DNA from: Bradyrhizobium sp. Ai1a-2
GTDB lineage: Bacteria; Pseudomonadota; Alphaproteobacteria; Rhizobiales; Xanthobacteraceae
Length of the DNA stretch: 64,000 nt
Assembly (NCBI RefSeq): GCF_000426245.1
Contig: NZ_AUEZ01000008.1
Location: 62,001-126,000 of the forward strand
Direction of reading: 5' to 3'
This document shows, in pieces, positions 55,808 through 64,000 of the stretch; position 1 is the stretch's first letter; the number at the start of each line of letters is the position of its first letter. The translations under genes and the position numbers were made by a program. The notes below the pieces were generated by a model, which saw nothing but the letters and a program-made list of their open reading frames with translations, had not been told where the DNA came from and searched no databases.

Positions 55808-57505
55808 CTAGCCCTTGCCGCCGACTTCCTTGGCGAAGGTGTCGCGGAGCCCGATGGTGCGGTTGAACACGAGCTTGTCCGCCGTCGAGTCGATGTCGCG
55901 AACGAAATAGCCCTGGCGCTCGAACTGCATCACCTCGCTCGAATTGCTCTCGGCGATCGCCGGCTCGATGCGCGCGTCCGTCAGGACTTCCAGCGACTGC
56001 GGATTGAGATCGGCGGCAAAGTTGCCGGCGTCCGGATTGGGCGTCGCGAAGAGCTGGTTGTAGATGCGGATCTCGGCCGGTTTCGACTGCGCCGCCGGCA
56101 GCCAGTGCATGGTCGCCTTCACCTTGCGGCCGTCGGGCGCATTGCCGCCCTTGGTCGCAGGATCATAGGTGCAGCGCAGCTCGATGACCTCGCCGGCGTC
56201 GTTCTTGATGACGCCGGTGCACTTGATGAAATAGGCGTAGCGCAGCCGCACTTCAGTGCCCGGAGAGAGGCGGAAGAATTTCTTCGGCGGATTCTCCATG
56301 AAGTCATCGCGCTCGATATAGAGCTCGCGGCCGAAGGCGATTTTGCGGGTACCGGCCGCGGGATCGTCGGGGTGGTTGATCGCCTCGATCTCCTCGACCT
56401 GCCCTTCGGGATAGTTCTCGATCACGACCTTGAGCGGCCGCAGCACCGCCATGCGACGGAGCGCGGTGCGGTTCAGCTCCTCGCGGATGCAGAACTCCAG
56501 CATGCCGACGTCGACGACGCTGTTGGACTTGGCCACCCCGATGCGCTTGATGAATTCGCGGATCGCCGCCGGCGGCACGCCACGTCGCTTCAAGCCTGCA
56601 ATCGTCGGCATGCGCGGATCATCCCAGGCGGCGACATGGCCCTCACGCACGAGCTGGGTCAGCACGCGCTTGGAGAGCAGCGTGTAGGTCAGGTTCAGGC
56701 GCGCGAATTCGTACTGCCTGGGCTTGGATGGCACCGGCAGCTTGTCGAGCAGCCATTCATAGAGCGGCCGATGATCCTCGAACTCGAGGGTGCAGAGCGA
56801 GTGCGTGATGCCCTCCATCGCGTCCGACTGGCCGTGGGCATAGTCGTAGCTCGGATAGATCGACCACTTGTCGCCGGTGCGCGGATGGTGCGCGTGCAGG
56901 ATCCGGTACAGCACCGGGTCGCGCATGTTGATGTTGCCCGAGGCCATGTCGATCTTGGCTCGCAGCACGCGCGCGCCGTTCGGGAACTCGCCGGCCTTCA
57001 TGCGACGGAACAGGTCGAGGTTCTCTTCCACCGTGCGGTCGCGATAGGGCGAATTCTTGCCCGGATCGGTCAGCGTGCCGCGCGACAGGCGAATCTCTTC
57101 CTGGCTCTGGTCGTCGACATAGGCGTCGCCCTGCCTGATGAGGCTTTCGGCCCATTCGTAGAGGCGCTCGAAATAGTCGGAGGCAAAGTAGAGATTGTCG
57201 CCCCAATCGTAGCCGAGCCAGCGCACGTCGGCCTGGATCGCGTCGATATATTCCTGCTCTTCCTTGGTCGGATTGGTGTCGTCGAAGCGCAGGTTGCAGT
57301 GGCCGGGAAACTCCTGCGCGATGCCGAAGTTGAGTGCGATCGACTTGGCGTGGCCGATATGCAGGTAGCCGTTCGGCTCCGGCGGGAAGCGCGTCACGAC
57401 ATGGCTGTGCTTCTTTGAAGCAAGGTCGGCTTGGACGATGTCGCGAATGAAATCGCGTCCGGTCTCCGCCGCCATCGTTTCTGCCGCCACTGGTTCTGTC
57501 GTCAT
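55808..57505 (-). CDS. glnS: Glutaminyl-tRNA synthetase
   Basis: 565 residues, class I. The HIGH motif is in [24 protein letters not shown] (about residues 40-63) and the KMSKS equivalent in [13 protein letters not shown] (about 270-282). The segment [39 protein letters not shown] is typical of GlnRS. Its C-terminal anticodon-binding beta barrels end at [11 protein letters not shown]. Divergent from gltX. Charges tRNA-Gln directly, so this organism has both GlnRS and GluRS. Confidence 0.97.
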   Translation of the reverse strand: MTTEPVAAETMAAETGRDFIRDIVQADLASKKHSHVVTRFPPEPNGYLHIGHAKSIALNFGIAQEFPGHCNLRFDDTNPTKEEQEYIDAIQADVRWLGYDWGDNLYFASDYFERLYEWAESLIRQGDAYVDDQSQEEIRLSRGTLTDPGKNSPYRDRTVEENLDLFRRMKAGEFPNGARVLRAKIDMASGNINMRDPVLYRILHAHHPRTGDKWSIYPSYDYAHGQSDAMEGITHSLCTLEFEDHRPLYEWLLDKLPVPSKPRQYEFARLNLTYTLLSKRVLTQLVREGHVAAWDDPRMPTIAGLKRRGVPPAAIREFIKRIGVAKSNSVVDVGMLEFCIREELNRTALRRMAVLRPLKVVIENYPEGQVEEIEAINHPDDPAAGTRKIAFGRELYIERDDFMENPPKKFFRLSPGTEVRLRYAYFIKCTGVIKNDAGEVIELRCTYDPATKGGNAPDGRKVKATMHWLPAAQSKPAEIRIYNQLFATPNPDAGNFAADLNPQSLEVLTDARIEPAIAESNSSEVMQFERQGYFVRDIDSTADKLVFNRTIGLRDTFAKEVGGKG

Positions 57506-57518
57506 CGAGGGTTCCTAT

Positions 57519-57562
57519 GCATGATCCGGAAAACTGGAAGCCGCATTTCCGAAGGAGCATGC
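57519..57562. repeat. REP-like palindromic repeat, copy 4
   Basis: GCATGATCCGGAAAACTGG...CCGCATTTCCG...GGAGCATGCC. It lies between the glnS start and gltX start, within the divergent promoter region. Confidence 0.65.
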
Positions 57563-57740
57563 CTAAATAAGGGATCAGCCGCCCTTCTGCCAAATTCATC
57601 CCGGCCAGCCAAGCCCGCTTTCGAGGCTGCCTTGGGACGGTCCAAGTGGACAGCCCAAGGCTTTGGTAAGGCCGAGGCTTTAGTTATGCGTTGTTCCTGC
57701 TATACACCAGCGCCGTTCAAGCCCGAGCCCGCATCCGGTC

Positions 57741-59165
57741 ATGTCTGATACCGTCGTCACACGCTTCGCCCCCTCGCCGACCGGCTTCCTCCATATCGGG
57801 GGAGCCCGCACTGCGCTGTTCAACTGGCTCTATGCCCGGAAGCACGGCGGCAAGATGCTGCTCCGTATCGAGGATACCGACCGTGAGCGCTCCACCAAGG
57901 AGGCGATCGACGCCATCCTGGACGGCCTGACCTGGCTCGAGCTCAATTGGGACGGCGAGGTCATCTACCAGTTCAGCCGCGCCGCGCGCCACCGCGAGAT
58001 CGCCGAGCAGCTGCTCGCGGCCGGACGGGCCTATCGGTGCTACGCCACGTCAGAGGAACTGGCCGCCATGCGCGAGAAGGCGCGCGCCGAGGGCCGCACC
58101 CGCCTCTACGACGGAATGTGGCGCGACCGTGATCCGGCCGACGCGCCATCCGGCTTGAAACCCACGATCCGGCTGAAGGCGCCGGAGACGGGTGAGACTG
58201 TGATCGAGGACCAGGTCCAGGGCCGCGTGGTCTGGCAGAACGAGAACCTCGACGACCTCGTCCTGCTCCGTGGCGACGGCACGCCGACTTACATGCTCGC
58301 GGTCGTGGTCGACGACCACGACATGGGCGTCACCCACGTGATCCGTGGCGACGACCACCTGATCAACGCCGCGCGCCAGAAGCAGATCTACGATGCGCTG
58401 GAATGGAACATCCCAAGCATGTCCCACATCCCGCTCATCCATGGCCCCGACGGCTCAAAGCTCTCCAAGCGCCACGGCGCGCTCGGCGTCGATGCCTATC
58501 GCGCGATGGGCTACCTGCCGGCGGCGCTGCGCAACTACCTGGTCCGGCTCGGCTGGAGCCACGGCGACCAGGAGATCTTCTCCACGCAGGAAATGATCGA
58601 GGCGTTCGACCTGCCGGCGATCGGTCGTTCGGCGGCGCGGTTCGACTTCGCCAAGCTGGAGAACCTCAATGGCCACTATATCCGGCACAGCGACGATCAA
58701 GCTCTCGTGACGCAGTTCGAGAACGTCCTGAACTACGTTCCCGACGGCGCCGCCATCAAGGCCAAGCTCAACGACAAGACGCGCGCACAATTGCTGCGGG
58801 CGATGCCGAGCCTGAAGGAGCGCGCCAAGACGCTGATCGAATTGATTGCGGGCGCCTCTTTCATTTTCGCCGACCGGCCGATCGAAATCGAACCAAAGGC
58901 CGCCGCGCTGCTTACGCCGGAAACGCGCGCGCTGATCGGAAAGCTTCGCGCGGCACTCGAAACCGTCACCGACTGGAAGCTCGAGACCACGGAAGCCGCC
59001 ATGCGGAATTTCGCCGAGCAGAACAATCTCAAGCTCGGCGCTGTCGCCCAGCCGCTCCGGGTGGCATTGACGGGACGCACCACCTCGCCGGGCATTTTCG
59101 ATGTCCTGGCGGTATTGGGGCGGGAGGAAAGTCTCGCCAGACTGGGCGATCAGGCGGCTGCGTAA
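57741..59165 (+). CDS. gltX: Glutamyl-tRNA synthetase
   Basis: 474 residues, class I. HIGH-type motif [24 protein letters not shown] and KMSKS-type [24 protein letters not shown]. The zinc-ribbon region of the E. coli type is not obvious. Charges tRNA-Glu for protein and tetrapyrrole synthesis. The start ATG at 57741 fits [15 protein letters not shown]; gltA follows 160 bp downstream on the same strand. Confidence 0.97.
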   Translation: MSDTVVTRFAPSPTGFLHIGGARTALFNWLYARKHGGKMLLRIEDTDRERSTKEAIDAILDGLTWLELNWDGEVIYQFSRAARHREIAEQLLAAGRAYRCYATSEELAAMREKARAEGRTRLYDGMWRDRDPADAPSGLKPTIRLKAPETGETVIEDQVQGRVVWQNENLDDLVLLRGDGTPTYMLAVVVDDHDMGVTHVIRGDDHLINAARQKQIYDALEWNIPSMSHIPLIHGPDGSKLSKRHGALGVDAYRAMGYLPAALRNYLVRLGWSHGDQEIFSTQEMIEAFDLPAIGRSAARFDFAKLENLNGHYIRHSDDQALVTQFENVLNYVPDGAAIKAKLNDKTRAQLLRAMPSLKERAKTLIELIAGASFIFADRPIEIEPKAAALLTPETRALIGKLRAALETVTDWKLETTEAAMRNFAEQNNLKLGAVAQPLRVALTGRTTSPGIFDVLAVLGREESLARLGDQAAA

Positions 59166-59326
59166 TCCCTGCCATGCCCCTCCGAGGGTCCACCTTGCAG
59201 CGCATAGGGCAATAAGCTACGCATCTGGCGAGGCCTTCTAGACAATCCGGCTTGTCCCGACATCCGCCGTAGAATGGCAACTCGGGCAGGTTCGATTTTC
59301 GCAACAAATTCATCGGGGACTACACG

Positions 59327-60631
59327 ATGGACGCACAATCCAGCAGCAAAACAGCTACCCTCACGATCGGAAACAAGAACTACGATTTCCCGATCCTGAG
59401 TGGCACCGTCGGCCCCGATGTCATCGACATCGGCAAGCTGTACAGCCAGGCCGGCGTGTTCACCTACGACCCGGGCTTCACCTCGACGGGGAGCTGCCAG
59501 TCCAAGATCACCTATATCGACGGCGACGCCGGTATTCTCGAATACCGCGGCTATCCGATCGAGCAGCTCGCCGAGCACGGGGACTTTCTGGAGACCTGCT
59601 ATCTCCTGCTCTACGGGGAGCTTCCGACTCCGGCGCAGAAGAAGGATTTCGACTACCGCGTCACCCATCATACGATGGTGCACGAACAGATGGCGCGCTT
59701 CTTCCAGGGCTTCCGCCGCGACGCCCATCCGATGGCGATCATGGTCGCAGCCGTCGGCGCACTCGCCGCTTTCTACCACGACTCCACCGACATCAATGAT
59801 CCGCAGCAGCGCATGATCGCTTCCATGCGCATGATCGCGAAGATCCCGACGCTGGCGGCGATGGCCTACAAATACACCATCGGCCAGCCCTTCATGTATC
59901 CGAAGAACTCGCTGAAGTTCGCCGAGAACTTCCTCAATATGTGCTTCGGCGTGCCTTGCGAAGAGTACAAGATCAATCCGGTGCTGGCGGACGCGCTGGA
60001 GAAGATCTTCATCCTGCACGCCGACCACGAGCAGAATGCGTCGACCTCCACGGTGCGCATCGCCGGCTCCTCCGGCGCCAACCCGTTTGCCTGCATTGCG
60101 GCCGGCATCGCCTGCCTGTGGGGCCCGGCACATGGCGGCGCCAATGAAGCCGCGCTGAACATGCTCTACGGCATCGGCAAGGTCGAAAACATTCCGGACT
60201 TCATCGCCAAGGTGAAGGACAAGAACAGCGAAGTCCGCCTCATGGGCTTTGGCCACCGCGTCTACAAGAACTACGATCCGCGCGCCAAGATCATGCAGAA
60301 GATGTGCCATGCCGTGCTGAAGGAGACCGGGCACGGCGACGACCCGATGCTGAAGGTCGCGCTGGAGCTGGAGAAGATCGCGCTCAGCGACCAGTACTTC
60401 ATCGAGCGCAAGCTCTATCCGAACGTAGACTTCTACTCGGGCATCACGCTGAAGGCGATGGGCTTCCCGGTCTCGATGTTCACCGTGCTGTTCGCGGTCG
60501 CCCGCACCGTCGGCTGGATCAGCCAGTGGAGCGAGATGATCGAAGATCCGCAGCAGAAGATCGGCCGCCCGCGCCAGCTCTACACCGGCGTCGCCAGCCG
60601 CGAGTACGTCCCGATCGATAAGCGGAAGTAA
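59327..60631 (+). CDS. gltA: Citrate synthase
   Basis: 434 residues, type II hexameric length. It condenses acetyl-CoA and oxaloacetate in the citric acid cycle. Visible motifs are [41 protein letters not shown] (active-site His), [15 protein letters not shown] (His) and [16 protein letters not shown] (Asp). The ATG at 59327 precedes [17 protein letters not shown] strong intrinsic terminator follows directly. Confidence 0.98.
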   Translation: MDAQSSSKTATLTIGNKNYDFPILSGTVGPDVIDIGKLYSQAGVFTYDPGFTSTGSCQSKITYIDGDAGILEYRGYPIEQLAEHGDFLETCYLLLYGELPTPAQKKDFDYRVTHHTMVHEQMARFFQGFRRDAHPMAIMVAAVGALAAFYHDSTDINDPQQRMIASMRMIAKIPTLAAMAYKYTIGQPFMYPKNSLKFAENFLNMCFGVPCEEYKINPVLADALEKIFILHADHEQNASTSTVRIAGSSGANPFACIAAGIACLWGPAHGGANEAALNMLYGIGKVENIPDFIAKVKDKNSEVRLMGFGHRVYKNYDPRAKIMQKMCHAVLKETGHGDDPMLKVALELEKIALSDQYFIERKLYPNVDFYSGITLKAMGFPVSMFTVLFAVARTVGWISQWSEMIEDPQQKIGRPRQLYTGVASREYVPIDKRK

Positions 60632-60654
60632 GCTTCAAGCTTCGCGAATTCGAG

Positions 60655-60687
60655 ACGGCGCCATCGTTTCTGATGGCGCCGTTTTTG
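60655..60687 (+). terminator. Rho-independent terminator of gltA
   Basis: ACGGCGCCATC (60655-60665) and GATGGCGCCGT (60672-60682) form a perfect 11-bp stem with a GTTTCT loop, followed by TTTTTGTTT. It lies 24 bp after the gltA stop. Confidence 0.92.
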
Positions 60688-60703
60688 TTTGCCGCAGGGC
60701 GCC

Positions 60704-60738
60704 GCGCAAAACCGGCGCCACTTTTCCGGAGCATGCTC
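60704..60738. repeat. REP-like palindromic repeat, copy 5 (reverse orientation)
   Basis: GCGCAAAACCGGCGCCACTTTTCCGGAGCATGCTC reads as the reverse complement of the ccggaaaagtgg type repeats and sits directly between the gltA terminator and the end of the OprB gene. Confidence 0.65.
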
Positions 60739-60739
60739 T

Positions 60740-62089
60740 CTAATACGCGATCGTGCTGCGGACGCCGATCAGCGCTCCGCTCTTCACCGGCGAACTTGGC
60801 AAGATCGGATCCGGAACGTGTCCGCCGGGATGGACGACGTATTCAAAGACCGGCTGAAGCGTCCAGCCCGGTTTGATCTGAGCCTGATAGGAGAGCTCGA
60901 ACGTGAGCTCGAAATCCCTGAGCGGCTGATGGATTCCAGTCATATCGATCATGTCGCGATCGAGCGCGCGCGCCCGATCGGAGATATGCGCGCAGATCAA
61001 TGAAGCACCGAGCTTGTCCTCGGGTCTGCCGGGCAGCAGTCCCGAAAAAACAATTCCGGTATCGAGGAAGAAGTCGATCAGGTTGCGATCCGATGGAGTG
61101 CCCGAGATCCGGCTGAACACGGCGATGCCGCTTGCGGCGTCCCCGCCCTCGGGGCGATAGATTTGCTGATCGATGATGCCGTAGATGCCGCTCGAACCGC
61201 GAAACAGACGGGCGTACCCGCTGCTGAACGGGCTCGCCTGCGAAAGACCGGCGTCGTCGAACCTCATGTCCGCGAACATCCCGAAATGGTGCCATCCACC
61301 GAGCCGCAACATGCCGGCCAGCCCGTGCGAGTGCTTGTCCTGATTGTAGCGATACTGCAGTTCTCCCATTAGCAGGGGCGGATCGTTCACGCGGAAATTG
61401 GTGCCGGTGCGATTGACGGTTGCTTGGCCACCCGGATCGCCGTTGAACAATCCGACCAGGGCCGTCCAGCTCGGGCTGGGATCGAATTTCAGTCGGATGC
61501 CTGGCGTGGCAAGAGGATAGGCCGGTCCGCCGCTCGGCAAGTTGCCACCGGCGATTGTCGGCCAGTCGCTGCTGATGAGCGTCTTGCTGTAGTCGCTGAC
61601 GAAGAATTCGGTGTCCGCCGCAAGCTGGCCGATGCGGATGCTGAAGCGGTCGTCGAACAGCTTCTGCTCGAGCCATAACTCGGACAGCCGTGTCGACGGC
61701 ACAGCCTCGATGTTGCTGATCGTGATCAGGCTCTCGAAATGCTGGTCGCGCAGCCCGGCCGTATGATGGATCTGGAAGGCGTTGCCGAAGAAGCCCAACC
61801 CCCGCCAACCCGCGAGCTTCTCCAGGTCCGCCGCGATGAAACCCTCGAGCTTGCCCTCATAGAGTCCCCCTCGCCGAACGCCTCCGGACAGGTTGCGCAG
61901 CGCTTCGCCGGTGTAGATCAGCCCAAGAGTGATCCCGCGTTCTGCGAGCCATCTTCGCGCGCCCGTGGGATCGCCGTCATCCGGCAGGCTGGTCGCGATT
62001 GATGACGGTGGGATGCCGTTCAGCGAGGCCGCGTCGCCAGCGACGGCGGGCACGGAAACAAGAGAGGCAGCCACCAGGCCCGCCACCAT
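60740..62089 (-). CDS. OprB-type carbohydrate-selective porin
   Basis: About 449 residues. The frame is open to 62224, but the only ATG is at 62089; a TTG at 62125 would add basic residues (RRRPRTS) before the hydrophobic stretch MVAGLVAASLVSVPAVAG and might be the true start of a signal peptide. The rest is strand-rich and ends with an aromatic residue (VRSTIAY), as in outer-membrane barrels. Features include LAERGITLGLIYTGEALRNLSGGVRRGGLYEGKLEGFI and GMFADMRFDDAGLS, as in OprB. It imports sugars across the outer membrane. Start and substrate uncertain; family likely. Confidence 0.82.
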   Translation of the reverse strand: MVAGLVAASLVSVPAVAGDAASLNGIPPSSIATSLPDDGDPTGARRWLAERGITLGLIYTGEALRNLSGGVRRGGLYEGKLEGFIAADLEKLAGWRGLGFFGNAFQIHHTAGLRDQHFESLITISNIEAVPSTRLSELWLEQKLFDDRFSIRIGQLAADTEFFVSDYSKTLISSDWPTIAGGNLPSGGPAYPLATPGIRLKFDPSPSWTALVGLFNGDPGGQATVNRTGTNFRVNDPPLLMGELQYRYNQDKHSHGLAGMLRLGGWHHFGMFADMRFDDAGLSQASPFSSGYARLFRGSSGIYGIIDQQIYRPEGGDAASGIAVFSRISGTPSDRNLIDFFLDTGIVFSGLLPGRPEDKLGASLICAHISDRARALDRDMIDMTGIHQPLRDFELTFELSYQAQIKPGWTLQPVFEYVVHPGGHVPDPILPSSPVKSGALIGVRSTIAY

Positions 62090-62394
62090 TGAGGTTCGCG
62101 GTCGACGACGAAACCCAAGGTGCAATTGCGACGCATTCGCAGTTCGACTGCAGACCTCTCCGAAATTGTCGATCCGACGCCTCACCCTCACGGTCGCCCC
62201 ACCCCAGTTGCGAATTACTCGCAATCAGGATTGACACAGGCAGTTCCGCTAGGCAAGCTTCATGCAACTAAGTCGCAACTGCAACAGGCTAGGGAGCTTT
62301 CTCTTCAGCGAAGTATGGCTCAAGCGGGCCGATGGAGATCTGACCGCCAGTCCAAGGCTGAATGAAGCCGGGCCCGATGCGCGCGGCGTGACGG
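62090..62394. other. Region upstream of the oprB gene (305 bp)
   Basis: It lies between the oprB start and the lpxB end; both are leftward, so it carries the oprB promoter. It contains several TGCGA/TCGCA words and the perfect inverted repeat described separately. No gene seen. Confidence 0.45.
62208..62224. promoter_or_regulatory. Inverted repeat upstream of oprB
   Basis: TTGCGA (62208-62213) and TCGCAA (62219-62224) with a 5-nt spacer. Related words (GTCGCAACTGCAAC) occur about 50 bp further up. It could be an operator for a sugar-responsive repressor. Short, so possibly chance. Confidence 0.3.
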
Positions 62395-63582
62395 CTAGTT
62401 CGTCCGCCGGCCGTTCCGCATCGTCGCCAGCACGATGTCGGCGGCGCGAACGCTCGGCGGCTGGTCACCGGTCGACATGATCGCGTCCATCGTGGCGAAG
62501 GCCTCGACCTGGCTCCTGCGCAGCGCGGAATCCGCGAGCACCTCGCCGAGCGCCTGCGACAGCTTTTCGGGCGTCGCGTTCTCCTGCAGAAACTCGGGGA
62601 TGACTTCCTCGCCGATCACGAGATTGGCGAGGATCACCGACGGCACACGGATCGCACGGCGCAGGATGAAAGCTTCGACGGCGCCGACGCGATAGGCCGT
62701 CACCATGGGAACGCCTGACAGCGCCAGCTCCAGCGTCACGGTGCCGGATTTGGCGAACGCGGCATGTGCGATCCTGAACGCGGCGCGCTTCTCGCTCTCG
62801 CCGACCACGATTTGCGGCGTGACCTGCCAGCCCTGCACGCCCTCGCGGATCACAGCTTCCAGATGCGGCATGGTCGGCAGCACCGGCTCGAATGCAACGC
62901 CGCTTGCGCGCAATCGCCCCAGCGTTTCGCCGAACAGCGCGAGGTGATGCCTGATCTCGCTGCGCCGGCTCCCGGGCAGCACCAGCAGGACCGGCGGCTG
63001 CGCATCGCGCCGCTTAGCTTCCTCGGCATTCGGACGCAGCGAGGCAAACTGCTCGGTCAGGGGATGGCCGACATAGCTGCAGGGCGGACCGCGGAGCTTG
63101 CGATATTCTTCCGGCTCGAACGGCAACAGCGCCAGCACGTGGTCGACATAACCGAGCATCGCGCGCGCCCTGCCCGGCCGCCAGGCCCAGACCGACGGCG
63201 ACACATAGTCGACGATCGGAATGGCGGGATTGCGCGAGCGAACGCGGCGGGCGACGCGATGGGTGAAATCGGGGCTATCGATGATGACGAGCACATCAGG
63301 TGCCGCATCGATCACGGCATCAGTGGCGCGCTGAATCAATCGCAGGATTTTCGGCAACTGCTGCACCACCGCGGCAAGGCCGACGATCGAGAGTTCTTCG
63401 ATCGGAAACAGCGACGCGAGGCCCTCGCGCGCCATCATGCGGCCGCCGACACCGGCAAATTGCACGGCATCGCCGAGCCGCTGGCGCAACACCTTCATCA
63501 GCGCAGCCCCGAGGCGATCACCGGATTCCTCCGTCGCGATCAGGAAGATCTTGCGCGTGATGTCTGGGGCGCGGCCGTGCAT
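62395..63582 (-). CDS. lpxB: Lipid-A-disaccharide synthase
   Basis: 395 residues, GT19 glycosyltransferase that joins UDP-diacylglucosamine and lipid X in lipid A synthesis at the inner membrane. Motifs: IFLIATEESGDRLGAALMKVLRQR at the N-terminus, SPDFTHRVARRVRSRNPAIPIVDYVSPSVWAWRPGRARAM, LVLPGSRRSEIRHHLALF and AFAKSGTVTLELALSGVPMVTAYRVG. Starts one base into the lpxI stop (TGATG at 63580-63584), so translation is coupled; this lpxI-lpxB order is usual in alphaproteobacteria. Confidence 0.97.
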   Translation of the reverse strand: MHGRAPDITRKIFLIATEESGDRLGAALMKVLRQRLGDAVQFAGVGGRMMAREGLASLFPIEELSIVGLAAVVQQLPKILRLIQRATDAVIDAAPDVLVIIDSPDFTHRVARRVRSRNPAIPIVDYVSPSVWAWRPGRARAMLGYVDHVLALLPFEPEEYRKLRGPPCSYVGHPLTEQFASLRPNAEEAKRRDAQPPVLLVLPGSRRSEIRHHLALFGETLGRLRASGVAFEPVLPTMPHLEAVIREGVQGWQVTPQIVVGESEKRAAFRIAHAAFAKSGTVTLELALSGVPMVTAYRVGAVEAFILRRAIRVPSVILANLVIGEEVIPEFLQENATPEKLSQALGEVLADSALRRSQVEAFATMDAIMSTGDQPPSVRAADIVLATMRNGRRTN

Positions 63583-64000
63583 CAGCTTGGCAAACCGACG
63601 ACGAAAAGCCGTCCTGCGTCCGCAGCCTCGATCATGGCCTGCGGTTCGGCGGCAAGCGTGTTGCCGGCAATGACGGCAATCCCGGCAAGGCCCGCTTTCG
63701 CGGCGCCCTCGACCGTGCGCGGCCCGATGGTCGGCAGATCGTAGCGCAGGTCCTGGCTGCTCTTCGGCGCCTTCACTAGCACGCCGCGGCCGCTCGGCGC
63801 ACGGATGCGACCGTCGGCACGCAGCCGCGCCACGCGCGCCAGGAGCCCGTCGGTGCCCTCGATGTCCTCAACCGCCACCACGTGACCGTCGATCACGACC
63901 GCGGCCTGGCCGATGTCGAACGGGCCGAGCGCGGCAAGCACCTCGCGTCCCCGCACAATGTCGGCACTGGCATTGGCGGCCGGCGTCGCGCGCGTGATAC
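63582..64000 (-). CDS. lpxI: UDP-2,3-diacylglucosamine pyrophosphatase LpxI, 3' part (runs off right edge)
   Basis: The visible ~139 residues form the C-terminal domain (DUF1009): IGQAAVVIDGHVVAVEDIEGTDGLLARVARLRADGR, GVLVKAPKSSQDLRYDLPTIGPRTVEGAAKAGLAGIAVIAGNTLAAEPQAMIEAADAGRLFVVG. The frame remains open to the right end (RATPAANASADIVRG), so the gene starts outside the window and the GTG at 63956 is internal. LpxI cleaves UDP-diacylglucosamine to lipid X, the step just before LpxB, in organisms without LpxH. Confidence 0.93.
   Translation of the reverse strand, partial: ITRATPAANASADIVRGREVLAALGPFDIGQAAVVIDGHVVAVEDIEGTDGLLARVARLRADGRIRAPSGRGVLVKAPKSSQDLRYDLPTIGPRTVEGAAKAGLAGIAVIAGNTLAAEPQAMIEAADAGRLFVVGLPS

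Noticed and set aside
57506..57740. tRNA or small RNA gene between glnS and gltX
   Set aside because: No cloverleaf or CCA-type end was found; the visible structure is the REP-like repeat.

Overview
The window reads as a chromosomal segment of a Bradyrhizobium-type alphaproteobacterium (Nitrobacteraceae/Bradyrhizobiaceae). This is inferred from the high GC content, the look of the housekeeping proteins (LexA, GltA, KdsA, PyrG, CtpA), an alphaproteobacterial GTTC-N7-GTTC type LexA box, and several families of short palindromic intergenic repeats usual in that group. No tRNA, rRNA or CRISPR array was recognised. All statements come from reading the sequence; no database search was run.

Layout. 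0-8 kb is accessory: the end of a TPR-type gene, a DJ-1/PfpI protein, a tight cluster of two unrelated zinc metallopeptidases plus a small protein, an orphan HerA-type ATPase and a GAF-Fis regulator without an AAA+ domain. 8-14 kb holds an FtsB-like protein, an FMN reductase, an MDR oxidoreductase flanked by repeats, enolase, a Tat-exported beta-propeller lyase-like protein and QueF. 13.7-21.2 kb is one long leftward operon: an XRE regulator followed by hyfB-C-E-F-G-I, a hydrogenase-4-like membrane complex whose large subunit has lost the Ni-Fe cysteines. 21-32.3 kb is core: MFS, kdsA, NIPSNAP, a brnT/brnA toxin-antitoxin pair, pyrG, secG, tpiA, ppiD, trpD, trpC, moaC. 32.4-43.5 kb holds a small secreted protein, a CGNR regulator divergent from an MFS gene with two palindromic operators between them, a GGDEF-EAL protein, ctpA, an old yellow enzyme, about 1.15 kb of stacked intergenic repeats, a HAD phosphatase and moeA. 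43.5-51.2 kb holds lexA with its SOS box, two small hypothetical genes, and comEC.

The most striking structure is in comEC. The gene is cut in two by a 3,427-bp integrative element (46560-49986) with a 13-bp direct repeat at each end. Removing the element restores one 762-codon ComEC frame without any error. The element carries a tyrosine integrase, a truncated HNH protein, a small zinc-finger protein, a small unknown, a winged-helix replication-like protein and a DUF6074-like small protein. All are on one strand and mostly joined by ATGA overlaps. Each end also carries a near-identical 22-bp repeat that could be an integrase arm site. It resembles a minimal phage-satellite-like element that switches off DNA uptake.

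51.5-55.4 kb is a probable accessory block (MHS transporter, SPW-repeat membrane protein, 60-aa protein, type I glutamine synthetase). The window ends in core genes: an NTF2-like protein, glnS, gltX, gltA with a clear terminator, an OprB porin, lpxB, and the 3' part of lpxI running off the right edge.
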